Assembly (NCBI GenBank): GCA_009784425.1
Contig: WRBR01000004.1
Location: 1-53,435 of the forward strand
From: Coriobacteriia bacterium
GTDB lineage: Bacteria > Actinomycetota > Coriobacteriia > Coriobacteriales > UBA8131
Length of the DNA stretch: 53,435 nucleotides
Direction of reading: 5' to 3'
The notes under the pieces were generated by a model. The model saw only the letters and a program-made list of their open reading frames with translations. It had not been told where the DNA came from and did not search any database. Position numbers and translations under genes: made by a program. Below are positions 16,419 to 24,032 of the stretch, piece by piece. Each line of letters begins with the position of its first letter. Positions within the stretch are counted from its first letter, which is position 1.

Positions 16419-17381
16419 ATGAAACACTTTAAACTTGGTCCCTACAAAGATTTACAACTCACCAGCTTTGACACTGTGGCGAGTGAGTCAGAGGTAAACG
16501 AGGCAATCGGATACATCTTCAAAAGCATGGAAGAAGCCAAAATTGAAAAAGTGGGTGGGATAGAAGAGGGTGATCAAGTTGTTGTTACGTGGGAAGCCAC
16601 CGACGAGAGAACAGGCATTAACCTGGTCAAAGAAACGGTGAGCGAGTTTTGCGTAGGCGACGAGCAGGAGAGCTTTCCCGAAGCTCTCATCCCAGAGCTC
16701 ATGGGACACAAAGTGGGGGATGTCATTGATTTCTCCAAGACAATAGAACTGGACCCCTTTGATTTTCATTTTCAGGATTACATTGGTCAAACCCTGCTGT
16801 TTAAGCTGGTGGTCAAGGAGGTTTATTTTTCCAAAAGACTGGAACTCACCGATGAACTGGTGGTTCAAATCGACCCAAATCTCAAGACTATTGCAGACCT
16901 TAAACTCCTGCTGGCAGACGAGATTCACCAGAGAAAGGCTGAACAACAGCGCGATGGCAATATCACCATCATGTTTCAGGCGCTGATTGACCAATGTGAA
17001 TTTGAATTTGATGATGAAGTCATTGAACAGGATGCAAAGGAACTGTACTACAATTTTGCCGCTGAGCTCAACGCCGAAGACGACATGCTGGCGATGAATG
17101 AGTACCTCGCTGCCAGGGAGATCAGCGCAGGAACCCTGCTTGCAGAATGCAAGGAAGAAGTGGCCAAGACCATGCTGCGCAATGCCATCCTTGAAGAGGT
17201 CATCTTGGCAGAGAACATCACACTGACCGCCGAAGAAATAGAGCAGACTGAAAAGAAGTTTGCGGATGACCAAGAAAAAGACTGGCTTCCTGAAGAACTG
17301 AATAACGTTGAACTGGTCAAGAGCATGTTCCTCTGCAAAAAAGCTCTGGATTATTTATTGGAAGTGAATTTTACTGACTAA
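16419..17381 (+). CDS. rdhT: Trigger-factor-like chaperone without ribosome-binding domain (PceT/RdhT-like)
   Basis: A 320-aa protein made of an FKBP-type peptidyl-prolyl isomerase domain (about residues 45-135; EEGDQVVVTWEA, MGHKVGDVIDF) and the helical C-terminal chaperone domain of trigger factor (about 140-320). The usual N-terminal ribosome-docking domain is absent; the protein starts at a Leu-Gly-x-Tyr-Lys segment near the domain junction. In Desulfitobacterium-type clusters a related protein, PceT, binds the RdhA precursor and aids folding before Tat export, and the operon position here supports the same role. The ATG follows a GGAATGG sequence at moderate distance. Confidence 0.85.
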   Translation: MKHFKLGPYKDLQLTSFDTVASESEVNEAIGYIFKSMEEAKIEKVGGIEEGDQVVVTWEATDERTGINLVKETVSEFCVGDEQESFPEALIPELMGHKVGDVIDFSKTIELDPFDFHFQDYIGQTLLFKLVVKEVYFSKRLELTDELVVQIDPNLKTIADLKLLLADEIHQRKAEQQRDGNITIMFQALIDQCEFEFDDEVIEQDAKELYYNFAAELNAEDDMLAMNEYLAAREISAGTLLAECKEEVAKTMLRNAILEEVILAENITLTAEEIEQTEKKFADDQEKDWLPEELNNVELVKSMFLCKKALDYLLEVNFTD

Positions 17382-17394
17382 TGACCCGCAAAAG

Positions 17395-18912
17395 ATGCAA
17401 CAACCGGCTATTCCTTTGTTTGAGGCCTGCGAGCTTCTCTTCAGCTATAACAGGGGTCAAAGCCTGGCCTTAGATGGAGTCAATACGCGCATAGAGCAAG
17501 GCTCCTTTGTTGCGATAATCGGCCCCAATGCATCGGGAAAATCAACCTTTGCCTGTCACTGCAACGCTCTTCTCTTTCCCACGGGAGGAGCGTTTTACGT
17601 GTTGGGCCAGGCAAGCACCGCAGAGTCTGAGAATGTTCTTGAGACGCGCCAGCGCGTGGGGCTGGTGTTTCAAAACCCGGACAACCAAACGCTCATGGGC
17701 ATTGTTGAAGAAGACCTGGCCTTTGGTCTTTGCAACCTGGGCTTGCCTGCTTCTGAGATTGAGCAGCGGATAAGCGAGGCGCTTTGTATTGTGGGCATGG
17801 AGGAGTTTAGCACGAGCTCTACCCAGCGCTTATCCGCAGGCCAAAAGCAAAAAGTGGCCCTGGCTGCGGTGTTGGCCATGCGCCCAAGCTGCCTGGTGCT
17901 CGACGAAGCCACGGCCATGATTGACCCGGCAAGCAGACGAGAAATCCTGGATGTTTTGAGCTGTCTCTGCCGAGAGCAGGGCATGACCATTATTTTGATT
18001 ACGCACAATATGTCCGAGGCCCAGCTGGCTGACCATGTTCTTGTACTGGGCCAGGGCCGCGTTGTGTTGGAGGGAAGCCCTGCAGAGGTGTTCTCTCATG
18101 CCAATCTGCTGCTAGAGCTTGGCTTGGAATTGCCAACGCCTGATTGGCTGCAGCATGAGCTTGTTCAAGCGGGTGCCCCTCCGGTCACGGATGCTCCCAC
18201 GCACACAGACCCATCTCGCACTCAGGCAGAGAGCATACTGTGCCTCGAGGATGTCTCGTATGTCTATGACGTGGGCACGCCCTTTGCCACGGAGGCCCTG
18301 CACAAGGTCACGCTAAACATACGGCGCGGTGAGACGCTTGTTTTGATGGGAAAACCCGGCTCGGGCAAGTCAACGCTCCTGCAGTTGCTAAACGGCTTAC
18401 TCAGGCCCACGCAGGGTCGTGTCTTGCTCCACAGCCAGGATATCTGGCAGCAAAGAAGACTCATCCTCGGGGTACGCAATACCGTGGGGTTGGTGTTTCA
18501 GTATCCCGAGCACCAGCTCTTTGAGGCCACCGTGGGCAGTGACATTGCCTTTGGGCCACGCATGATGGGCCTAGAGCCAGATGAGATAGAAGAGCGGGTC
18601 AAGCGGGCGCTGGGTTTTGTTGGGCTTAGCCCAGACCTGGCAGAGCGCTCTCCGCGCAGTTTGTCTACCGGCCAAAAGCGCCTGGTGGCAATAGCCGGAG
18701 TGATGGCTATGGAGCCAGAGGTTCTGGTATTAGACGAGCCCACAGCCGGCCTGGACCCCAGAACCAGGCGCGAGATTCTTGCAAGTCTACAGGCGTACCG
18801 TCAACAACTAAATGGCGCACTGGTGATAGCAACGCATACGTTTGAGTATGTAGCTGCCCTAGCAAAGCGCATCGTTGTTTTGGACGCCGGCAGCGTGGTA
18901 AGAGACGGGTGA
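17395..18912 (+). CDS. ecfA: Energy-coupling factor transporter ATPase, EcfA1-EcfA2 fusion
   Basis: A 505-aa protein with two complete ABC ATPase domains, the fused equivalent of EcfA1 and EcfA2. Domain 1 (about 1-235) has Walker A GPNASGKST, signature LSAGQKQ and Walker B CLVLDEAT. Domain 2 (about 270-505) has GKPGSGKST, LSTGQKR and VLVLDEPT. It drives vitamin or cofactor uptake together with EcfT (next gene, near overlap) and a substrate-binding S component. It begins 13 nt after the rdh chaperone gene with no terminator between, so it could belong to the same transcript, which may hint at cofactor import for RdhA (inference). Confidence 0.92.
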   Translation: MQQPAIPLFEACELLFSYNRGQSLALDGVNTRIEQGSFVAIIGPNASGKSTFACHCNALLFPTGGAFYVLGQASTAESENVLETRQRVGLVFQNPDNQTLMGIVEEDLAFGLCNLGLPASEIEQRISEALCIVGMEEFSTSSTQRLSAGQKQKVALAAVLAMRPSCLVLDEATAMIDPASRREILDVLSCLCREQGMTIILITHNMSEAQLADHVLVLGQGRVVLEGSPAEVFSHANLLLELGLELPTPDWLQHELVQAGAPPVTDAPTHTDPSRTQAESILCLEDVSYVYDVGTPFATEALHKVTLNIRRGETLVLMGKPGSGKSTLLQLLNGLLRPTQGRVLLHSQDIWQQRRLILGVRNTVGLVFQYPEHQLFEATVGSDIAFGPRMMGLEPDEIEERVKRALGFVGLSPDLAERSPRSLSTGQKRLVAIAGVMAMEPEVLVLDEPTAGLDPRTRREILASLQAYRQQLNGALVIATHTFEYVAALAKRIVVLDAGSVVRDG

Positions 18913-18917
18913 CGGGC

Positions 18918-19745
18918 ATGCTCAAAGACATCACCATTGGGCAATACCTGCCGGGCAACACGGTCATTCATCGCCTTGATGCGCGCACCAAGATACTGGC
19001 GGTAGTTTTGTTTTTGGTGGCCTTGCTCTGCACGCAAAGCCTCGCTTCATACCTTGCCGTGGGTCTTTGGGTTCTCGTTTCGCTGGTCTTGGCAAGAATC
19101 ACGCCCAGTCTTGTCTGGCGCGGCCTCAGCCTGCTGCTTGGCATCATCTGCATGATGGCGCTCTTTGGGGTTTTGCTGATTCCGGGTACTCCTTGGGTGC
19201 AGATGGGCTCCTTTTCCATCTCATACGAGGGTCTTGCCTTTGGCGCGGTTGCAGCCGCTCGCTTTATTCTGCTAATCCTCGGTAGCTCCCTGCTCACCTA
19301 TACCACCTCGCCGCTGCGTCTGCTGAGCGGCATCGCCTTTTTTCTCAGGCCCTTTGAACGCCTGGGACTGCCGGCAAATGAGCTCGCGCTGACCATGACC
19401 ATTGCAATCGGCTTTTTGCCGGTTATGTTTGAAGAAGCCAACAGGATTGCAAAGGCCCAGGCAGCGCGGGGGGCAGACTTTAGCAGGGGAGGCCTTATTG
19501 CACGTGCAAGAGCCTTGGTGCCCCTCTTTGCTCCGTTGGTCATCAACGCCTTTAACCGGGCTGATGAATTGAGTGTTGTGATGGAGTCGCGCTGTTATAG
19601 CGGCACGCTGCAGCGCACCGAGTGGCGCACACCCAAGATGAAGCCGGCTGATTATATTGCACTGGCTTTGACCTTGCTGCTTGTATTTGGTGTCATTGCA
19701 CTCAGGGTCCTCGGAGCCCTGGGGATACCCGGGATGTTTTGGTAG
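18918..19745 (+). CDS. ecfT: Energy-coupling factor transmembrane protein EcfT
   Basis: A membrane protein of about 275 aa starting MLKDITIGQYLPGNTVIHRL, the typical EcfT beginning, with several helices and a basic cytoplasmic coupling region (AQAARGADFSRGG; its Ala-Arg-Gly motif contacts the ATPases). ATG 18918 gives the canonical N-terminus; a GTG at 18909 overlaps the ecfA stop and would add three residues. It lies directly after the fused ATPase gene and before a small membrane protein likely to act as the S component. Confidence 0.92.
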   Translation: MLKDITIGQYLPGNTVIHRLDARTKILAVVLFLVALLCTQSLASYLAVGLWVLVSLVLARITPSLVWRGLSLLLGIICMMALFGVLLIPGTPWVQMGSFSISYEGLAFGAVAAARFILLILGSSLLTYTTSPLRLLSGIAFFLRPFERLGLPANELALTMTIAIGFLPVMFEEANRIAKAQAARGADFSRGGLIARARALVPLFAPLVINAFNRADELSVVMESRCYSGTLQRTEWRTPKMKPADYIALALTLLLVFGVIALRVLGALGIPGMFW

Positions 19746-19754
19746 GAGTAAACG

Positions 19755-20285
19755 GTGGCAAACCCGCAGACCTCAAAAACAACACGCTCGCTGATGACGG
19801 TGGCCATGCTGGTGTGTCTGGCTCTGGTACTCAGTGTTATAGAGAGCTTTATACCGCTGTCGTTTGCCATCCCGGGGGTCAAGTTGGGGCTGGCAAACCT
19901 GGTGGTACTCTGCGGCATCTATGTGCTGCCGTTTCGTCAGGCGCTCTGCCTGGCCCTGCTCAAATGCCTCATGACCGCCTGGATCTTTGGTGCTTTTTCT
20001 GCCTTTCTGTTCAGCGTGGTAGGCACGATGCTGAGCTTTTTTGTCATGTGGCTTTTGGTGAGGGTCAAAGTTGAGACCGTTGTGGTGAGCTGTGTAGGAG
20101 CCGTCTGTCATAATGTGGGTCAGATTGCCGTGGCGGCGCTCATTGTGGGCAGCGCCAAGGTGTTTTACTACCTGCCGGTGTTGATTGTAGTGGGAGCGGC
20201 GGCGGGCCTGATTATCGGTCTGTGCGTTAAGGCCGTTTTGCCCTACATTCTGCACCTGAAGGAAAACTCAAAGGATACCAGCTGA
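19755..20285 (+). CDS. Gx transporter family membrane protein (candidate ECF S component)
   Basis: A 176-aa protein with about five to six helices. It resembles the Gx transporter / heptaprenyl-diphosphate-synthase component I family: after a short polar start come LVCLALVLSVIESFIP and GVKLGLANLVVL. The family has an S-component-like fold, and here it sits 9 nt after ecfT, so it is a plausible substrate-binding unit for the ECF module. The substrate is unknown. The start is GTG 19755 with TAGGAG upstream. Its stop overlaps the NusG_II-ApbE start, a gene order also common near Rnf and flavin genes. Confidence 0.8.
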   Translation: MANPQTSKTTRSLMTVAMLVCLALVLSVIESFIPLSFAIPGVKLGLANLVVLCGIYVLPFRQALCLALLKCLMTAWIFGAFSAFLFSVVGTMLSFFVMWLLVRVKVETVVVSCVGAVCHNVGQIAVAALIVGSAKVFYYLPVLIVVGAAAGLIIGLCVKAVLPYILHLKENSKDTS

Positions 20286-21658
20286 TGCGTCTGAGTCTCT
20301 CCAAAATAGTCGCCATCGTTTTGGCTACCCTTGTTTTGGGGGCGTGCATTGCCCTCTTGGTCATGCGGTTTTTGAGCACGCCTGCGCTAGCGCAAAAAGT
20401 CGTCATTGAGCAAGACGGCGTGGTGGTGTACGAGGCGATGCTTAAAAACGAGGACGGCGCGCCCGTCCATACTGAGGAGCTTCTGCTCCACTTTACCGGC
20501 AGTCTGGGCGAGTACACGGTTGCTCTGCATAACGGTATGGTGCGCATGGTGTCCTCACTGTGCCCCGATCAACTCTGTGTTCATCAAGGCTTAACAGACG
20601 ATCCAAACACCCCCATCGTCTGCCTGCCTCAGCGCATCATCATCTCTGTGGAAGACGTCTTTGACGAAGGCGAGGAGGGCTCGGAGCTTGTCAGTTACAC
20701 CCAGCATCGCTTTTTGTTTGACACCATCGTGGGGATTACCGTCTTTGCCGGCAGCGCAGACGAGGCCGGGCTTGCGATTGCCGCCGCCTTTGAGGAGTTT
20801 GAAGCAGTGGAGCGCATGGCAACACGCTATGGCAGTGATGCTGGCGCGCCCAGTGACATCCAGCGCATCAATGACGCTGCCGGAGTGGCTCCGCAGGTGG
20901 TTGACCAGGCCATCATCATCATGCTCGAGCGAGCCCTCAGCTTGAGTGAGCTGGGAGAGGGATCCTTTAATCCTGCGATAGGCCCCATCGTTGACCTCTG
21001 GGCAATCGGCAATTCCGAGAAGGAGCGAGTGCCTTCTTCAGCAGAGATAAAACCACTGCTGCCCCTGGTTGACATGACAAAGATTGAGATTAACGCCCAA
21101 GAAAACACAGTGTTTTTAACCGAGGCGGGCATGTCGCTTGACCTGGGCAGCGTTGCCAAGGGTTACGCAACCGACCGAGCGGCCGAGGCCCTGCGCGCAA
21201 ACGGCATTGAACACGCCCTTATCTCAGCCGGCGGCAATATCTACGCCCTGGGAGGCAGGCCCGATGGCAGCCCCTGGCGCGTGGGTATCCAAGACCCGCG
21301 CCACGAAGGCGAGATACTGGCAGTAACAGAGATCTTTGAGGGATCTGTGGTCACCTCAGGCGATGATCAGCGATACTTTGTTATCAACGATACGCGCTAC
21401 CATCATATCTTTGATCCTAACACCGGGATGCCGGCACAGGGTGTATGGCAGGCAACCGTCGTTTCTGACTGCTCAATGGATGCCGACATCCTGTCAACCA
21501 TCTGCTTTATCCTGGGGCCAGAAAAGAGCGAGAGGCTTTTTAAGCAGCTGGGGCTTTCAGGCGTTATCGTTGACGCAGACGCCCAAGTCTTTCTGTTCAT
21601 CAACGACAAAACGGTCATACTGCCAGAACTCAAAGAAGGCTACCACTTTACACACTGA
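20285..21658 (+). CDS. apbE: NusG domain II - ApbE fusion (FAD:protein FMN transferase)
   Basis: A 457-aa exported, membrane-anchored protein. An N-terminal helix (about 8-28) is followed by a NusG_II domain (about 35-125) with Cys pairs CPDQLC and PIVCLP, then an ApbE domain (about 135-457). ApbE motifs include DIQRINDAAG, the Mg/FAD-site signature DLGSVAKGYATD, SAGGNIYALG, VTSGDDQR and HHIFDPNTG. ApbE transfers FMN from FAD to a Thr of an SGAT-like motif on the outer face of the membrane. RdhC in this window (Thr160 in SGST) is an obvious candidate target. The start ATG overlaps the previous stop (TGATG). Confidence 0.9.
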   Translation: MRLSLSKIVAIVLATLVLGACIALLVMRFLSTPALAQKVVIEQDGVVVYEAMLKNEDGAPVHTEELLLHFTGSLGEYTVALHNGMVRMVSSLCPDQLCVHQGLTDDPNTPIVCLPQRIIISVEDVFDEGEEGSELVSYTQHRFLFDTIVGITVFAGSADEAGLAIAAAFEEFEAVERMATRYGSDAGAPSDIQRINDAAGVAPQVVDQAIIIMLERALSLSELGEGSFNPAIGPIVDLWAIGNSEKERVPSSAEIKPLLPLVDMTKIEINAQENTVFLTEAGMSLDLGSVAKGYATDRAAEALRANGIEHALISAGGNIYALGGRPDGSPWRVGIQDPRHEGEILAVTEIFEGSVVTSGDDQRYFVINDTRYHHIFDPNTGMPAQGVWQATVVSDCSMDADILSTICFILGPEKSERLFKQLGLSGVIVDADAQVFLFINDKTVILPELKEGYHFTH

Positions 21659-21773
21659 ACCTATCAACCTGTCAGGCTTAACAAGGTCGAGCCCGGTGAC
21701 ACCTTCATTCCTTCGTGGCATTCTGGCATTTGGTATTTTGCCAAGATTACTGGCATATAGGGGGAAAGTGTGC

Positions 21774-21779
21774 TATAAA
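21774..21779 (+). promoter_or_regulatory. Putative -10 box (TATAAA) of the rimP-nusA operon
   Basis: TATAAA lies 118 nt before rimP in the 239-nt gap after apbE. TGGCAT 17 nt upstream is a poor -35 match. It would place the hairpin at 21849-21875 inside the operon leader. Confidence 0.3.
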
Positions 21780-21848
21780 TAGCGAAGCGTTTTTGTGAGA
21801 AAGCGCCCGTTTTGCCTGTGCAGACGGACAACCCAGTGAAGATTTGAG

Positions 21849-21875
21849 GAAAGTGGGCTGTTTTGACCCGCTTTC
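21849..21875 (+). terminator. Hairpin with short T-tract just upstream of rimP
   Basis: A 9-bp stem GAAAGTGGG / CCCGCTTTC (one G-T pair) with a 9-nt loop is followed by TTT. It may end the apbE transcript or act as an attenuator in the rimP-nusA leader. Confidence 0.5.
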
Positions 21876-21897
21876 TTTGTATTAACGAAAGGTTAGC

Positions 21898-22446
21898 ATG
21901 CGGAGCAAAAAAGAGGTACAACTGTTAGAAGCGCTTGAGGTGGCTGCTGCTGCTCAGGGCTTTGATTTAGTTGACCTTGAGTTTGCTGGCTCCGGCAAAA
22001 GCACGGTGCTTCGTGTGTATATTAACAAGGATGAAGGCCTTACTATCGACGGAATCGCAGGCGCAAACGCGTGGATCTCCGAGGTGGTTGAGCGGCTGGA
22101 TCCCTACAAGGGAAGCTACACGCTTGAGGTTTCTTCTCCGGGCATTGACAGGCCGCTTCGCACCTGGAGGCACTTTGAACGAGCTGTGGGAGAAGAAGCG
22201 GTCATCACGTTGGAAAGCGCCCAAGACTCGCGCTCAAACGCAAGCGGCAGCGAGAAGCCGCACTCAGACGCAGGTAAAGACAAAAAGCCACGTCTCAAAT
22301 ACACCGGACTCATAACCAGTGTTGACCCAGATCAACTGCTTGTCACGCTCGAAGCAGACGGAATTCAACACCAATTGGGATTCAATCAGATAAGAAAAGC
22401 AAAAATCAAAGGGCGTCTCGACTTTGAAAGCAGAAGGGATAGCTGA
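21898..22446 (+). CDS. rimP: Ribosome maturation factor RimP
   Basis: A 182-aa protein needed for 30S subunit maturation. The N-terminal domain has the family features LVDLEFAG and VYINKDEGLTIDG and ends in the highly conserved LEVSSPGIDRPL. The C-terminal SH3-like domain is interrupted by a charged, Ser/Lys-rich stretch of about 25 residues (around 108-130), making the protein longer than usual. AAAGG lies before the ATG. The stop overlaps the nusA start (TGATG), and this order is typical. Confidence 0.94.
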   Translation: MRSKKEVQLLEALEVAAAAQGFDLVDLEFAGSGKSTVLRVYINKDEGLTIDGIAGANAWISEVVERLDPYKGSYTLEVSSPGIDRPLRTWRHFERAVGEEAVITLESAQDSRSNASGSEKPHSDAGKDKKPRLKYTGLITSVDPDQLLVTLEADGIQHQLGFNQIRKAKIKGRLDFESRRDS

Positions 22447-23684
22447 TGTCAGCTGAATTAGTAGCCGCGCTTGATGCGCTGGCCAAGGAAAAGAACATAG
22501 ATGAGATGTACCTGCTGGATCAGCTGGAACAGTCATTGGCCGAGAGCTATCAAAAGGTGCTCAAGCTCAAGTGGGATGCCCGGGTAACCATCGACCGCGG
22601 AAGCGGCGACATCATCGTAGAAGAGCTGGTTGGCCAGGGTGAGCCGGATGAAGAAACCGGCGAGTACGAGGAGTACATCCCCCGGGTGGTCACCCCCGAT
22701 GACGTGAGCCGCATAGCCGCGCAAAACGCCAAGAGTGTCATTCAGGCCATTGTGCGCGATGCCGGCCGCCAGGCTATTTTTGAGGAGTTTGCTGAGCGCA
22801 AAGGCGAGCTGGTCACCGGCACGGTGCTGCAGGTGACGCCTGACTTTACCATCATCAAGATCCGTGACGGCGTTGAGGCCGAGCTCCCTCACTTTGATCG
22901 CAAGCGCAACTCTTACGAGCTGAATGAAAAACCCGAGAACGAGCACTACCGTCATAATCAACGCCTTAAGTCGCTCATCATCGATGTGCGCGACCCCTCA
23001 AAGAAGGACGAAGGCGGCAGGGGAGAAACCACGCGCCCCGCAATCGTTGTTTCACGCACGCACCCCGATCTGATTCGCAGGCTCTTTGAGATAGAGGTGC
23101 CTGAGATCTACGACGGAGTTGTGGAAATCAAAAACGTTGCCCGCGAAGCCGGTGCGCGCTCTAAGATTGCCGTATCAAGCCGTGAGCCCAACCTTGATCC
23201 CGTGGGCGCCTGCGTAGGGCCCAAGGGTAGCCGCGTGCGCATGGTGGTTGAGGAGCTCCGCAACGAACGTGTTGACGTTATCCAATGGGATAGCAACCCA
23301 GAGGTTTTTGTGGCCAAAGCTCTGTCTCCCGCTAAGGTCACCCGCGTTTTGATAGACGAGGATACGCACTACGCCACCATCATTGTGCCCGATGACCAGC
23401 TTTCGCTCGCCATTGGCAAGGAGGGGCAAAACGCCCGCCTGGCTGCCCGTCTCACCGGCTGGCACATTGATATCAAGAGCGCCAGTCTCAAGACTGACTT
23501 GCCGGACTTTGTTACCACACTCTTTGAAGAGGATGAAAAACCCACCACAGAGGACGGGCGCTGCGAATACGTCAATGAAGACGGCGTCAGATGCCGCAAT
23601 CATGCACGCGAGGGCTCAAAGTTCTGCGGTGTGCATGAAAAAGCAGCACAGAACCAGCCGCAAGAGGCATCGGAAGACGCCTGA
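22446..23684 (+). CDS. nusA: Transcription termination/antitermination factor NusA, with extra C-terminal Cys/His motif
   Basis: A 412-aa RNA polymerase-binding factor: N-terminal domain (1-125), S1 domain (about 130-195) and KH domains with [14 protein letters not shown] and [13 protein letters not shown] (about 200-345). After the last KH domain comes an unusual tail (about 365-412) with a compact C-x8-C, H and C-x2-H arrangement ([25 protein letters not shown]), which looks like a small zinc-binding knuckle. The acidic repeats of E. coli NusA are absent, as in other Gram-positive types. Confidence 0.94.
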   Translation: MSAELVAALDALAKEKNIDEMYLLDQLEQSLAESYQKVLKLKWDARVTIDRGSGDIIVEELVGQGEPDEETGEYEEYIPRVVTPDDVSRIAAQNAKSVIQAIVRDAGRQAIFEEFAERKGELVTGTVLQVTPDFTIIKIRDGVEAELPHFDRKRNSYELNEKPENEHYRHNQRLKSLIIDVRDPSKKDEGGRGETTRPAIVVSRTHPDLIRRLFEIEVPEIYDGVVEIKNVAREAGARSKIAVSSREPNLDPVGACVGPKGSRVRMVVEELRNERVDVIQWDSNPEVFVAKALSPAKVTRVLIDEDTHYATIIVPDDQLSLAIGKEGQNARLAARLTGWHIDIKSASLKTDLPDFVTTLFEEDEKPTTEDGRCEYVNEDGVRCRNHAREGSKFCGVHEKAAQNQPQEASEDA

Positions 23685-23728
23685 TTAAGCAAGCCGCCTG
23701 ATTAAACTATTGGAGTACTGAGTACCGA

Positions 23729-24022
23729 GTGAAGACAAGCAGCACCAAAAAACCGATGCGCACCTGCGTGGCCTGTGGTAATAACGATGCCAAGATGGGC
23801 CTCGTGCGCTTTGTGCGGAGCAAGGAGGGCGAGGTGTCCTGCGATACCAGCGGGCGTTTGCCCGGCCGCGGCGCCTACCTTTGTGCCGACGAGGCTTGCC
23901 TCACCAAGGCTATGAAGCAGGGAAAACTGAACAAGGCACTGAGGTGCCAATTGAGCATTGAAGACCGCCAACGTCTTGAGGAATCTTTCAGAGACTGTTG
24001 CCAGCTTTCTTTGGCAAAGTGA
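23729..24022 (+). CDS. rnpM: YlxR-family RNA-binding protein (RNase P modulator)
   Basis: A 97-aa protein (DUF448/YlxR) with the signature RTCVACGNNDAKMGLVRFV and GRGAYLC. It lies between nusA and infB, its universal position. Members bind RNA, and one has been shown to modulate RNase P. The start is assigned to GTG 23729; ATG 23756 is a possible shorter start directly at the conserved RTCVACG. It ends 10 nt before infB. Confidence 0.9.
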   Translation: MKTSSTKKPMRTCVACGNNDAKMGLVRFVRSKEGEVSCDTSGRLPGRGAYLCADEACLTKAMKQGKLNKALRCQLSIEDRQRLEESFRDCCQLSLAK

Positions 24023-24032
24023 ACGGAGCAGT

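Noticed and set aside
23958-24032. An upstream start of infB at ATG 23958.
   Set aside because: It would overlap rnpM and add 25 residues not seen in IF-2; ATG 24033 begins at the conserved IF2_N segment.
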